Below, in pieces: positions 18,315 to 27,169 of a DNA stretch of 64,000 bases (position 1 is its first letter; each line of letters begins with the position of its first letter). The position numbers were made by a program, and so were the translations under genes. A model generated the notes under the pieces. The model saw only the letters and a list, made by a program, of their open reading frames with translations, ran no database searches and had not been told where the DNA came from. The stretch comes from SZUA-35 sp963781035 (GTDB taxonomy: Bacteria; Actinomycetota; Acidimicrobiia; Acidimicrobiales; SZUA-35): positions 1-64,000 of the forward strand of contig CAWAEN010000009.1 in assembly GCA_963781035.1 (NCBI GenBank), given 5' to 3'.

Positions 18315-19520
18315 GTGAGCGACGGAGTTCACGAACACCGACTCGGCGCCGATCGTGTTCTCGTGGGCCTGACCAACACCCGTATTCGGATTCTTGCCGC
18401 AGTGGGCGGTTTGGTCGTGGTCGCAGTAACGGCCGCATTGGCCCTCGCCAGCCGCGACGACACGACCGTCGTCGCCACCGATGTGGGCGAGTCGACGACG
18501 ACGGTGGCCCCAGTCGTCGAGTCGACAACCTCGGCGCCGACCTCGACCGCCCTCACCACGGCGCCGCAGACCACCCTCCTCGACGAGGGCGGCGACTGCC
18601 CGCCATCAGCTGAGAACCCGGCTGATGCCTCATGCTTCGACACGACCGGTCTCGAGGCAACCCTGGTCGCCGAACTCCTCAACGGCGTGCGGCTGATTCG
18701 ATACGCCCAACCCACCGATCACGACTGCGACGCAGGCACGCTGATCGCCGAGACAGACGACGACATCCTCGCCGTCTACGACATGCCGTTCGCCGGGGGT
18801 ATTCGCGCCATGCCGAGCACCTACGGACCGACAGCCCTCATCGGCTCCTGCGAGGAATGGATCAACTGGATCGCGTTCTACGACGAGCCGTCCGGCCCGT
18901 CAGCGGCACCGGCCATCACTGCGCACGAGCTTGCCGACGACGTCTTCTTCATGCAGGACTTCGCCTGGATCGGCCTCACCGGGTATCTCGGCGCAACGGC
19001 TTCCTTCTCGGACGATACGAGCCCGGCCACGACAGCCTCGGTCGCCATCGACGCGTTCGACGGCTCGATGCTGCGAGCTGACGACGTCTTCGGAGAGCGC
19101 TCGCTCAGAGCGCCGGACGGATTCGACCTCCTCGTCCCCGACGGCTGGCAGTTGGTCGAATCCGCTGAACCAGCGCTCGAGATCGTGCTGCCAGAATCGG
19201 GCTCGCGTCTCCGGGTCGACGCGGAACCACTGCCCGCGAGTTCGGGCGCCACAGCCCGTGGGAACGAGACCGTCGATGCGGTGGACGACATCGACATCAC
19301 CGTCTGGGAGGAGATCGACGGCGTCCGACCATCGACCTGGGCCAGCGGGACCGAGACCCGATTCGTTTCGACGACGTCGACTCGCTGGGTCCGAAAGATC
19401 GAACTGGAGGACCGACTCGTCACGATCGAGGCTGAGGTTCCGGCCGGAGCCAGTCGCGGCGAGATCCTCTTCGTCCTCTATCTGCTCGACCAGGTTCGGA
19501 TCTTCGACGAAGTCGGCTGA
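18315..19520 (+). CDS. membrane-anchored extracytoplasmic protein of unknown function
   Basis: An uncleaved or lipid-free signal anchor reads IRILAAVGGLVVVAVTAALA. A Thr/Ser-rich linker follows (TTTVAPVVESTTSAPTSTAL), then a soluble domain of about 290 residues containing WINWIAFYDEPSGPSAAPAI and VWEEIDGVRPSTWASGTETR. It contains a few cysteines, such as GDCPPS and CFDT, that could form disulfides. The longest frame starts inside the palindromic repeat, so I take the GTG at 18315; 18363 is another choice. It precedes a MacB-like transporter by 95 bp and could be its periplasm-facing partner, but that is only adjacency. Confidence 0.6.
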   Translation: MSDGVHEHRLGADRVLVGLTNTRIRILAAVGGLVVVAVTAALALASRDDTTVVATDVGESTTTVAPVVESTTSAPTSTALTTAPQTTLLDEGGDCPPSAENPADASCFDTTGLEATLVAELLNGVRLIRYAQPTDHDCDAGTLIAETDDDILAVYDMPFAGGIRAMPSTYGPTALIGSCEEWINWIAFYDEPSGPSAAPAITAHELADDVFFMQDFAWIGLTGYLGATASFSDDTSPATTASVAIDAFDGSMLRADDVFGERSLRAPDGFDLLVPDGWQLVESAEPALEIVLPESGSRLRVDAEPLPASSGATARGNETVDAVDDIDITVWEEIDGVRPSTWASGTETRFVSTTSTRWVRKIELEDRLVTIEAEVPAGASRGEILFVLYLLDQVRIFDEVG

Positions 19521-19615
19521 TCCGTCGGGGCACTGTCGGGATGACCTTCGACCCTCCTGTTCCCGCTCACGTGCGCACAGTGTGACCCTCGTCGGAGGAC
19601 GTCGAAAGAGGAATC

Positions 19616-20377
19616 ATGCGGTCGACACAGGGGAATCAGCAGCCGACCTCGTCGACCGCCGCTTCGAGCGTGGTCTCGGCCACCAAGGACTTCGGAGAAG
19701 GGCCGACCAGAGTACGAGCGCTCGACGAGGTCACCGTCGCGTTCGAGACCGGCCGCTTCTCGGCCATCATGGGCCCCTCAGGCTCCGGGAAGTCGACGCT
19801 GCTCCACTGCCTGGCCGCCCTGGAGCCACTCACCTCCGGCCGAGCCTTCATCGGCGGCACGGATCTCAGTGAGCTACGAGACCGCGATCTGACCGAACTC
19901 CGCCGGGATCAGATCGGCTTCGTCTTCCAGACCTTCAACCTGGTCCCGGCGTTGACTGCGGAGAACAACATCACCCTGCAGCGCCGCCTCGCCCGGGAGC
20001 CGGTCGATGCGAAGTGGTTCGACACGGTGATCGACTCTCTGGAGCTTCGCGATCGACTCCATCACCGACCTTCGGAACTGTCGGGTGGCGAGCGGCAGCG
20101 GGTAGCGGTGGCGCGGGCGCTGATGAACAAGCCAGAGATCATCTTCGCCGACGAGCCGACCGGCAACCTCGACTCGACCAGCGGACACGAGGTCCTCGAC
20201 TTCCTGCGGCGAGCAGTCGACGAGTTCGGCCAAAGCGTCGTCATGGTGACCCACGACCCCGGAGCGGCCAGCTTCGCCGATCGGGTGGTCTTCCTCGCCG
20301 ACGGCAGGATCGTCGACGAGATGTACGATCCGACGACAGCCCGGGTGCTGGAGAAGCTGAAGGAAGCGGAATCTTGA
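19616..20377 (+). CDS. ABC transporter ATP-binding protein (MacB/LolD type)
   Basis: This intact ATPase has Walker A GPSGSGKSTLLH, a Q-loop FVFQTFNLVPALTAENNITL, signature LSGGERQRVAVARAL and Walker B IIFADEPTGNLDSTSG, then the H-loop VMVTHDPG. The 253-residue length and the T/SAxENxxLP-like helix place it in the LolD/MacB/FtsE-like family that powers FtsX-fold permeases. An N-terminal extension of about 25 residues (TSSTAASSVVSATKDFG) includes the start of the first strand. The permease starts one base after its stop. Confidence 0.93.
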   Translation: MRSTQGNQQPTSSTAASSVVSATKDFGEGPTRVRALDEVTVAFETGRFSAIMGPSGSGKSTLLHCLAALEPLTSGRAFIGGTDLSELRDRDLTELRRDQIGFVFQTFNLVPALTAENNITLQRRLAREPVDAKWFDTVIDSLELRDRLHHRPSELSGGERQRVAVARALMNKPEIIFADEPTGNLDSTSGHEVLDFLRRAVDEFGQSVVMVTHDPGAASFADRVVFLADGRIVDEMYDPTTARVLEKLKEAES

Positions 20378-20378
20378 C

Positions 20379-22923
20379 ATGTTCCGTCTCACGCTCGACA
20401 ACCTGAAGGCCCGGAAGTTCCGGCTTGTCTCAACGGCTCTGTCGATCATGATCGGCATCGCCTTCCTCGCCGGGTCCCTCGTTCTGATCGACACGATCGG
20501 TCAGACGTTCGACGATCTCCTGGCCGACGTCAACTCGGGCGTCGACGCCGAGATCCGGAGCAGCGACGTCATCAAGACACAGTTCGGCGACATCAGGGGC
20601 CGAGTCGACGCTGCCATCCTCGACGACGTTCGCTCCGTCGAGGGCGTCGAAGCCGCGGCGGGGAGTGTCTTCGGCTACGCCCAACTGGTCGACACCGACG
20701 GTGAGCCGATCGGCAACCCTGGCCAGGGCGCGCCAACGTTGGGCTTCGGCTGGACCGACATCGATGAACTCAACCCGATGGTCCTGGTCGACGGCGGGCC
20801 CCCAACAAGTGCCGAGGAAGTCGTCATCGACCGGGCCAGCGCCAAGATCGGACCGTTCGCAGTCGGCGATGAGGTGCAGGTCCTGCTCCAGACCGGTCCC
20901 CAGGTCTTCACCGTCTCGGGCATCGCCACATTCGGCACCGCCGACTCGCCGCTCGGGGCCAGCGTGACGATCTTCGAGCTGGAGACCGCCCAGAAGGTGC
21001 TCGCCGAACCGGGTCGGTTCAACGCCATCGACATCGTCGCTGCCGACGGCGTCTCGCAAAGCGAGTTGGTGGACCGGGTGACAGCCATCGCTCCGACCGG
21101 AACCGAGGTCGTCACCGGAGAGACCCTCATCGAAGAATCCCAAAACGACGTCGCCGAAGCGCTGTCGTTCTTCAACACGTTCATGCTGATCTTCTCCGGA
21201 ATCGCCCTCTTCGTCGCCGCCTTCATCATCTACAACACGTTCTCGATCCTTGTGGCCCAGCGCACCCGGGAACTCGCCCTGCTGCGAGCGCTGGGGGCTC
21301 ACCGGCACCAGGTGTTGCTCTCGGTCCTCGGCGAGGCGTTCGTCGTTGGACTCGTGGCGTCGGTCATCGGTCTCGGCGCCGGCGTCGGGGTGGCCCAGCT
21401 CCTCAAGCAGCTGCTGTCACTGGTCGGCCTCGACATCCCAACCGGCCGGATCGTCTTCGCTCCTTCGACCGTCGTGTGGTCGCTTGTCATAGGTGTCGGG
21501 GTGACGATGGTCTCCGCTGTCGTTCCGTCAAGGCGATCGTCAGCGGTGGCTCCCATGCAGGCCATCCGTGAGGCGAGCGTGGAACCGACCGGGCTGTCGA
21601 CCAGACGGTTGCTGACCAGCGGAGGGGTTCTGGCGGTCGGGGTGGCCGTTCTCTTGTGGGGACTGTTCGGCAGCCCTCCGTCGGCCGGTGCCATCATCGG
21701 GACGGGAACGGTCGCCGTCTTCCTCGGCGTGGCCGCCCTCTCCCCGATCGTCGCCATCCCCTTCGCCAGCTTCGTCGGACGGCCCATTGCCCGGCTCCGC
21801 GGGGTCCCGGGCGAACTGGCCAGGGAGAACGCCATGAGGAACCCGAGGCGGACCGCCACCACAGCGTCGGCCCTGATGATCGGGGTGGGACTCGTCACCA
21901 CCATCGCGATCTTCGCTTCCTCGGCCACGGCCTCGATCGAGAAGATCATCGACGATGCCTTCGTTGGCGACATCGTCATCGATTCGGGGACCTTCGGCTT
22001 CGGAGGATTGAGCCCCGAGCTGGCGGCCGGGCTCAACGAAATGCCCGAGGTCGATGCCGCGTCCGGGGTCCGGCTCGGCTTCGCCGAGATCGAGGGCGAA
22101 ACCCAGACCGTCTACGGCGTCGACCCGATGAGGATGGGCGACATCGTCGATGTCGGCGTGATCGCCGGCTCGATCGAGACGCTGGGGGTCGGGGACGTGG
22201 CGGTCCACGACGAGTTCGCCGACTCTCAGGGATGGTCCCTCGGCGTCATGGTGGAAGTGCTGTTCGCCGAGACCGGTCGTCAGCAGCTGACCATCTCGGT
22301 CATCTATGAGCGAAACGAGTTCGCCGGCGACTTCTTCGTCGGGAATCCGGCCTTCGAGGCCAACTTCCCCGACGTGTTCGATTTCCAGGTCTATGTCCTC
22401 AGCAACACGGCGTTCACCCCTTCTGAGGTCCGTCTGGCGGTCGAGTCGGTGGCCGCCGACTACGCCAATGCAAAGGTCCAAGACCTCAGCGAGTACAAGG
22501 CCGCCCAAGCGGAGGCCATCAACCAACTGCTGAATCTCGTCTACGTCCTGTTGCTGCTGGCGATCATCATCGCCCTCATCGGAATCGCAAACACGCTGGC
22601 CCTGTCGATCCTCGAGCGGACCCACGAGCTTGGCCTGCTGCGAGCCATCGGCATGACCCGATCCCAGCTTCGGTCGTCCATCCGATGGGAGTCGGTTTCT
22701 CATCGCCCTGCTCGGCACCACCATGGGCGCGGTGGTGGGAGTGTTCCTCGGCTGGGTCATCGTCCGGGCGCTCGAGGACGACGGCTTCTCCGAGCTGCGC
22801 CTGCCGGTCGGCCAGTTGATCATCGCCGTGATCCTGGCCGTGATCGCAGGGGCGCCGGCCGCCGCCCAGCCGGCTCGGCGGGCGGCGAAGATGAACGTGC
22901 TGGACGCGGTGGCCGCCGATTGA
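20379..22923 (+). CDS. FtsX/MacB-type ABC transporter permease, one frameshift
   Basis: This large permease of about 848 residues has two FtsX domains. TM1 follows MFRLTLDNLKARKFRLVSTA, then a MacB periplasmic core (PQVFTVSGIATFG) and a three-helix FtsX block around FIIYNTFSILVAQRTRELAL. Linking helices, a second core (MRMGDIVDVGVIAGSIETLG) and a second FtsX block ending near IGIANTLALSILERTHELGL follow. An extra base near 22696 interrupts the last block; the frame resumes LIALLGTTMGAVVGVFLGWV to the stop. With 19616-20377 it forms a complete exporter. Such systems move lipoproteins, peptides or antibiotics, or transmit mechanical signals; the cargo is unknown. Confidence 0.92.
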
Positions 22924-22955
22924 GCGAACGGATGTCGCCGATCTGGGGTCGATCG

Positions 22956-23033
22956 GGGGTCGGAGCCTCACATTCACGGGTTCGCCGCCGGCAACGGATG
23001 AGCGAGTCCTCCCCTCGCTGGTGAATCCTGACC
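22956..23033. repeat. palindromic repeat element, copy 2 (degenerate right arm)
   Basis: The left arm ggggtcggagcctcacattc matches copies 1 and 3 with one change. The inner part ttcgccgccggc is also shared with copy 1 in spirit. The right arm has decayed to gtgaatcctgacc. It begins 33 bases after the permease stop. Confidence 0.6.
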
Positions 23034-23079
23034 GCCGACAGGGAATCGAACCCTGATCATCGAGTGGCCAACTCAGCGG
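23032..23079 (-). pseudogene. 48-nt tRNA-like remnant
   Basis: On the minus strand ccgctga pairs with tcggcgg (one G-U) as a 7-bp acceptor stem. The T-arm cagggttcgattccctg is perfect. Between them only about 17 nt remain, so the D-arm and anticodon arm are missing. It looks like an internally deleted tRNA gene rather than a functional one. It directly touches palindrome copy 2. Nothing else is seen up to 23259. Confidence 0.45.
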
Positions 23080-23259
23080 ACAGCACCCACCAGTGAGGTT
23101 TCGTTGTGACCGGCCGCTTGGCCACGACCCCATCATGGCGGTGATCTCGTGGACCGCCGTCGGGGAACCCCCCAGTCCATGAGGCACACGACCGGGGTGA
23201 CGCCGACCCGTTCCGCGGGACCGCGGGCGCTGCCCAGCTGCGATCAGTAGTGTGCGTCC

Positions 23260-23796
23260 ATGACGACCCTCGTGCTGACCGTGATCGGTGACGACCGGTC
23301 TGGCTTGGTCGAGGCCCTGTCAGGTGTCGTCGCTGCTCACGGTGGGAACTGGGACCGAAGCCAGATGGCACGCCTCGGCGGCAAGTTCGCCGGGATCGTG
23401 ATGATCACGGTTCCTGATCTTTCAGCCTCGACCTTTCTGGCCGATTTGGAGCCGCTCGAACTCGATGGGCTACTCGACATCACGGTCGAGACGGCACATC
23501 CCGACCAGACGTCCGGACCGTCCAAGGGGTTGTTGCTCGACCTCGTAGGGCTCGATCGCCCCGGCATCGTTCATGACGTGTCGCACGCCCTGGCCTCCCA
23601 GCAGGTGAGCATCGAGGAGCTGCAGACCGAAACGGCAAGTGCACCGATGAGCGGCGGCATGCTCTTTCGAGCGTCGGCTCGGCTCCGAGCCCCGGCGACG
23701 ACGTCGATCGACGAGTTGCGTTCTGTGCTCGACGATCTCGCCAGCGAGCTGTTCATCGACGTCGACCTGACCGAGGAGTCCTCCGGGTCGACCTGA
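23260..23796 (+). CDS. GcvR-like double-ACT-domain regulatory protein
   Basis: Two ACT domains are visible: TLVLTVIGDDRSGLVEALSG with HGGNWDRSQMARLGGKFAGI, and LLLDLVGLDRPGIVHDVSHA with VSIEELQTETASAPMSGG. The layout (178 residues, tandem ACT, DRPGIV motif) is that of GcvR/formyltetrahydrofolate-hydrolase-like regulators, which modulate glycine cleavage or amino-acid pathways through protein contacts. ACT domains bind amino acids; the ligand is not known here. The frame is intact and the ATG is at the conserved position. It stands as a single gene. Confidence 0.85.
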   Translation: MTTLVLTVIGDDRSGLVEALSGVVAAHGGNWDRSQMARLGGKFAGIVMITVPDLSASTFLADLEPLELDGLLDITVETAHPDQTSGPSKGLLLDLVGLDRPGIVHDVSHALASQQVSIEELQTETASAPMSGGMLFRASARLRAPATTSIDELRSVLDDLASELFIDVDLTEESSGST

Positions 23797-23861
23797 TCGA
23801 ACGGGTCGACCTGATCGAACCGGGTTCGCGGCCTCGAGAGCTGTCCGCGGACGGGGTCGGG

Positions 23862-24483
23862 TCAGATCATCACCGTCGCCGCGAAGACGAACTGGGCCGC
23901 GTAGTACATGGGAAGCCCCCACAGTCGATTGACCGGCCCCGGGGCCACGAAGCGGTCGCGTGCAACGGCGAGATCCGAGCAGAAGAACATGACCGCGGCC
24001 CCGATGATCCGGCTGTCGCCCTCGTGGACGACCGTCCCGACCGCCATCGCCACCATCAGGGAGATCACCGTCGCGTAGGCGGCGACGGGTAACTGCATCT
24101 TCGGCGGGACATGCGGCCACAGCCAGCGGATCACGAGGAACGCTGGGCCGCTGAGCACGAGCGCGGCGACGACGACTGCCCCGCCGTCCACACCTCGGGT
24201 GGCGAACGCAGCAACGTAGGCGCCGTGGCCGAGGAGGAAGCTCCCGAGCCCGACGAGAAACACCCTCGACGAGTGCCACAGGAGCGCGACGTCACCGACG
24301 GCCGAAAGAGTGAGCCCGACGAGCACCCACCTCCCGTACCCGGTGTCGTCGGCTCCGGCCAGCACTGCAGCGGCGATGAAACACGCGGAAGCCGCTGGCT
24401 TCGCTGCGAGCCGCCATCGGTTGCCTCGCCATCTCCGACCACACGAGCGCGACGACAGAAATGACGCCGAGCGCCGTGACCAT
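23862..24483 (-). CDS. YhhN-family (lysoplasmalogenase-like) membrane protein, one frameshift
   Basis: This is a multi-pass membrane protein. The clean part reads RWVLVGLTLSAVGDVALLWH, VGLGSFLLGHGAYVAAFA and MFFCSDLAVARDRFVAPGPV, with LWGLPMYYAAQFVFAATVMI near the end. GDxxL, LGHxxY and SDxxxxxxRF are hallmarks of YhhN/TMEM86 enzymes that cleave vinyl-ether lysophospholipids. The N-terminal helix (MVTALGVISVVALVWSEMAR) lies in another frame, so an indel sits near 24385-24405. The corrected length is about 207 residues. Activity in bacteria is only partly established. Confidence 0.82.
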
Positions 24484-24551
24484 GAGCACTGCGGACACTG
24501 TCGCGCAACGGAGGGTCTCCGTTGGTGGATGCGGTTCCGGGGAATCGAGCG

Positions 24552-24731
24552 TCAGCCGGCCTGGCGAGCCTCGGCGTCGCGCAGTCGCTCGTGCAGCCGA
24601 TCGCGCAGCTCGTCCGAGTTCGCCTCGACGAACTCGCGGCGCTTGCGCTTGACCGTCGCTGCGCCGGCCGCGGTCCCGACAGCAGCGACGCCGACGAGGC
24701 CGGCCAGACCAACCCACTTCCACAATCCCAT
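24552..24731 (-). CDS. small single-pass membrane protein
   Basis: This 59-residue protein begins MGLWKWVGLAGLVGVAAVGT, a membrane segment. A basic stretch KRKRREF and a helical tail NSDELRDRLHERLRDAEARQ follow. No family is recognised. The start is 21 bp from the divergent papain-like gene, so they probably share a regulatory region. The topology is typical of small actinobacterial envelope proteins. Confidence 0.65.
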   Translation of the reverse strand: MGLWKWVGLAGLVGVAAVGTAAGAATVKRKRREFVEANSDELRDRLHERLRDAEARQAG

Positions 24732-24752
24732 CGATCGTACGATAGGTCCACG

Positions 24753-25395
24753 ATGAGCGACCCCAAGCATGCGACGACGACCTTCGACGAGGCAGCAGGG
24801 CTCGCACGGACAGGCGACGTGTGGCTGTTCCGGGGGAAGTCGACAGCAGATCGGGCGATCAGGGCCTTCACCAACAGCCCGGTCAACCACGTCGGGCATG
24901 GTCCTCGCGTTCGACGATCTCCCGCCGCTGCTGTGGCACGCCGAACTCGGCCGCACGATTCCCGACGTGTGGGCCGGCCTCACCCATCGCGGCACCCAAC
25001 TCCACCGTCTCGCCGACGCAGCCGGGCAGTGGCACCACCGCTACGGCCAGGCGGCGTGGATGCGCCAGATCGACATCGACGTCACCACCGAGATGGAGGA
25101 CTCGATCATCCAGACGGTGGCCGAGCTCGACGGGCGGACCTTTCCGGGAACGCGATCGCTCGTAGGCGGTTGGGTCAAGGGACGAGTCAAGCGAAACGCC
25201 GGCCTCGAGCAGCTCTTCTGCGCCGAAGTCGTCGCCATCACCTACGAGCGAATGGGTCTGCTCGATTCCACGCGTCCGTCGAACTGGTACGACCCCGGGA
25301 AGTTCTGGAGCGGTGACCGACTCGAACTGAGCGGAGCGACGCTCGGCCGCGAGATCGCCGTCACCGACATCCCACCCTTCGTGCTCGAGGCCTGA
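24753..25395 (+). CDS. permuted papain-like (YiiX/NlpC-related) hydrolase, one frameshift
   Basis: The N-terminal part reads GLARTGDVWLFRGKSTADRA and TNSPVNHVG. After an indel near 24897 it continues MVLAFDDLPPLLWHAELGRT. The pattern DVxLFxG...AIRxxTxSxxxHVGMVL with a late Cys in LFCAEVVAITYERMGLL is that of circularly permuted NlpC/P60 proteins, where His comes first and Cys later. They hydrolyse amide or thioester bonds in the envelope or on lipids. The corrected length is about 214 residues. No signal peptide is visible, so a cytoplasmic role is likely. Confidence 0.75.
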
Positions 25396-25403
25396 CCGGG
25401 ATT

Positions 25404-25484
25404 GGGGTCGGAGCTTCAGCATTCACAGCGTCGCCGCAACCGGCGGCTGAAGGCGCAACCTGGGAATGTGCAAGCTCCGACCCC
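25404..25484. repeat. palindromic repeat element, copy 3
   Basis: The arms ggggtcggagcttcagcatt and aatgtgcaagctccgacccc pair with small bulges. Like copy 1 it is preceded by att and starts nine bases after a stop codon. It probably also ends the preceding transcript. Confidence 0.75.
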
Positions 25485-25525
25485 GATCGGACGAACTGAC
25501 CTCCGAGGAACCCAAGAGGTTCCCG

Positions 25526-25599
25526 TGGGCCTGCTGGGACTCGAACCCAGGACCGACGGATTATGAGTCCGCTGCTCTGACCAACTGAGCTACAGGCCC
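25526..25599 (-). tRNA. tRNA-Met(CAU), elongator or Ile2-type
   Basis: The minus strand reads gggcctgtagctcagttgg with anticodon loop ctcataa, T-arm tgggttcgagtccca and a complementary acceptor caggccc. The anticodon is CAT. Stem sequence agcagcggactcataatccg favours elongator Met, but an Ile2 tRNA read after lysidine modification also has CAT and cannot be excluded by eye. Confidence 0.92.
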
Positions 25600-25688
25600 G
25601 ATCGGCGCCGACCGTACCAAAGCCACCGGCCGAAAACGGCCGAAAGCCGAGACCGATGTCCCGGCTTCCGATCGTTTGTCGCTTGTGG

Positions 25689-25761
25689 CTCCGGGGGTGG
25701 GGCTCGAACCCACGACCCATTGATTAACAGTCAATTGCTCTGCCAGCTGAGCTACCCCGGA
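25689..25761 (-). tRNA. tRNA-Asn(GUU)
   Basis: The minus strand begins tccggggtagctcagctgg. The anticodon stem-loop is attgactgttaatcaat with anticodon GTT, and the T-arm is gtgggttcgagccccac. Acceptor stem is complete and the discriminator is G. It lies upstream of tRNA-Met on the same strand with a 90-bp gap; both follow the rpoD stop. Confidence 0.95.
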
Positions 25762-25907
25762 AAGAGCTGTCTTCACCAGCGGGCCTGACGATAGCAAGTC
25801 GACGATCGGAACCGCTCGGGGAAATCCCCGAATCGACAACCGACCAACCGGGGGCTGACGCCCCCGGGAATGTGGGGCAGGAACCCGAGGTTCGCGAAGC
25901 CGCCGTG

Positions 25908-27130
25908 TCAGTCGAGGTAGTCGCGCAACCGATCGCTGCGGAGCGGGTGACGCAACTTGGCCAGCGTCTTCGACTCGATCTGGCGGATCCGCTCCCGGGT
26001 GACGCCGAATTCCCGGCCGACCTCTTCCAGCGTCCGGGGCCGCCCGTCGACCAGACCGAAACGCAAGCCGGACGACCTCGGCCTCGCGGGGAGACAGATC
26101 GTCGAGCACGTCCCGAATCGTCTGCTCCAGCAACTTGCGAGCGGCCAGGTCGAGCGGCGCCGCACCCTTGTCCGGGATGAAGTCGGCCATCGACGTGTCG
26201 TCCTCGTCGCCGATCGGCGTGTCGAGCGACAGCGGGTCCTGGGCGTTGATCCGCAGGATCTCGGCGACCTTCTCCTCGGTCAGATCGACCGCTTCGGCCA
26301 GTTCGGCCAGCGTCGGGTCACGCTCGAGCCGCTGCATCATCGCCCGCTGCGCCCGCACGACCTTGTTGATCGACTCGACCATGTGCACCGGGACACGGAT
26401 CGTCCGCGACTGATCGGCGATGGCTCGGGTGATCGCCTGCCGGATCCACCACGTGGCGTACGTCGAGAACTTGAAACCCTTCGTGTGATCGAACTTCTCG
26501 ACCGCTCGCATCAGGCCCGAGGTTGCCCTCCTGGATCAGATCGAGCATCGGCACACTCCGGCCGACATACCGCTTGGCGATCGACACGACCAGGCGCAGG
26601 TTGGCCGACGTCAGCTCTCGCCTCGCCTTTTCACCGTCGGCCACACGGCGGCGAACGCTGCGTTGTTCGTCGCGGTTCATCGTGGCCCATGTGCCGGCTG
26701 CGATCAGGTGTGCCGTTTCGTCAGCGGCGGCCGCCCCCTCCTTGATGCGCTGTGCGAGGTCGACCTCCTCGGACGCCGTCAGCAACGGAACGTTGCCGAT
26801 CTCCTTGAGGTACATGCGCACCGGATCAGACGAGCCACTGGCCTTGGCCACCGCACTCATCGCAATGCGCGATGCGTCCTTGCCACGATTGCGGCCGATG
26901 CGACGCACGCTCGGTTCCAGCTGGACCGGGTCGTCGTCGAACGGGATCTCCTTCTCGTCAAGGAACTCGTGGACCTCTTCGAGGACCTGGGGGGTGAGCT
27001 CGACCCGCCGCATGACGTCGACGACGTCATCGGGCGTCAAGGGGCGTCCGGCTCTGGCTCGGAGCACCAGACGGTCGCGGTGCTCCGACGTGAAAGTCGA
27101 CGCCGGCAACAAGAGGGGGTTTTCCGTCAA
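25908..27130 (-). CDS. rpoD: principal RNA polymerase sigma factor RpoD/SigA, two frameshifts
   Basis: Region 1.2 reads SSDPVRMYLKEIGNVPLLTA. Region 2 reads LTSANLRLVVSIAKRYVGRS and LDLIQEGN, with region 2.4 in FKFSTYATWWIRQAITRAIA. Region 3 reads HMVESINKVVRAQRAMMQRL, and region 4 ends REFGVTRERIRQIESKTLAK followed by LRHPLRSDRLRDYLD. Two single extra bases break it: a G near 26514-26520 (EGNL/GLMRAVEKFDHTKGF) and one near 26062-26068 (VVRLRFGLVDG). The product is essential, so these are almost certainly assembly errors. About 407 residues with a short region 1.1. It follows dnaG by 39 bp, the conserved dnaG-rpoD order. Confidence 0.97.
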
Positions 27131-27169
27131 CGCCGCTTCCTTTCGTGCTCGTGGAGTTTGCGCTTCTGA

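Noticed and set aside
20379..22923. Splitting the permease into two genes at the late frame change
   Set aside because: The second part begins in the middle of an FtsX helix block and lacks a start; one extra base explains the break.
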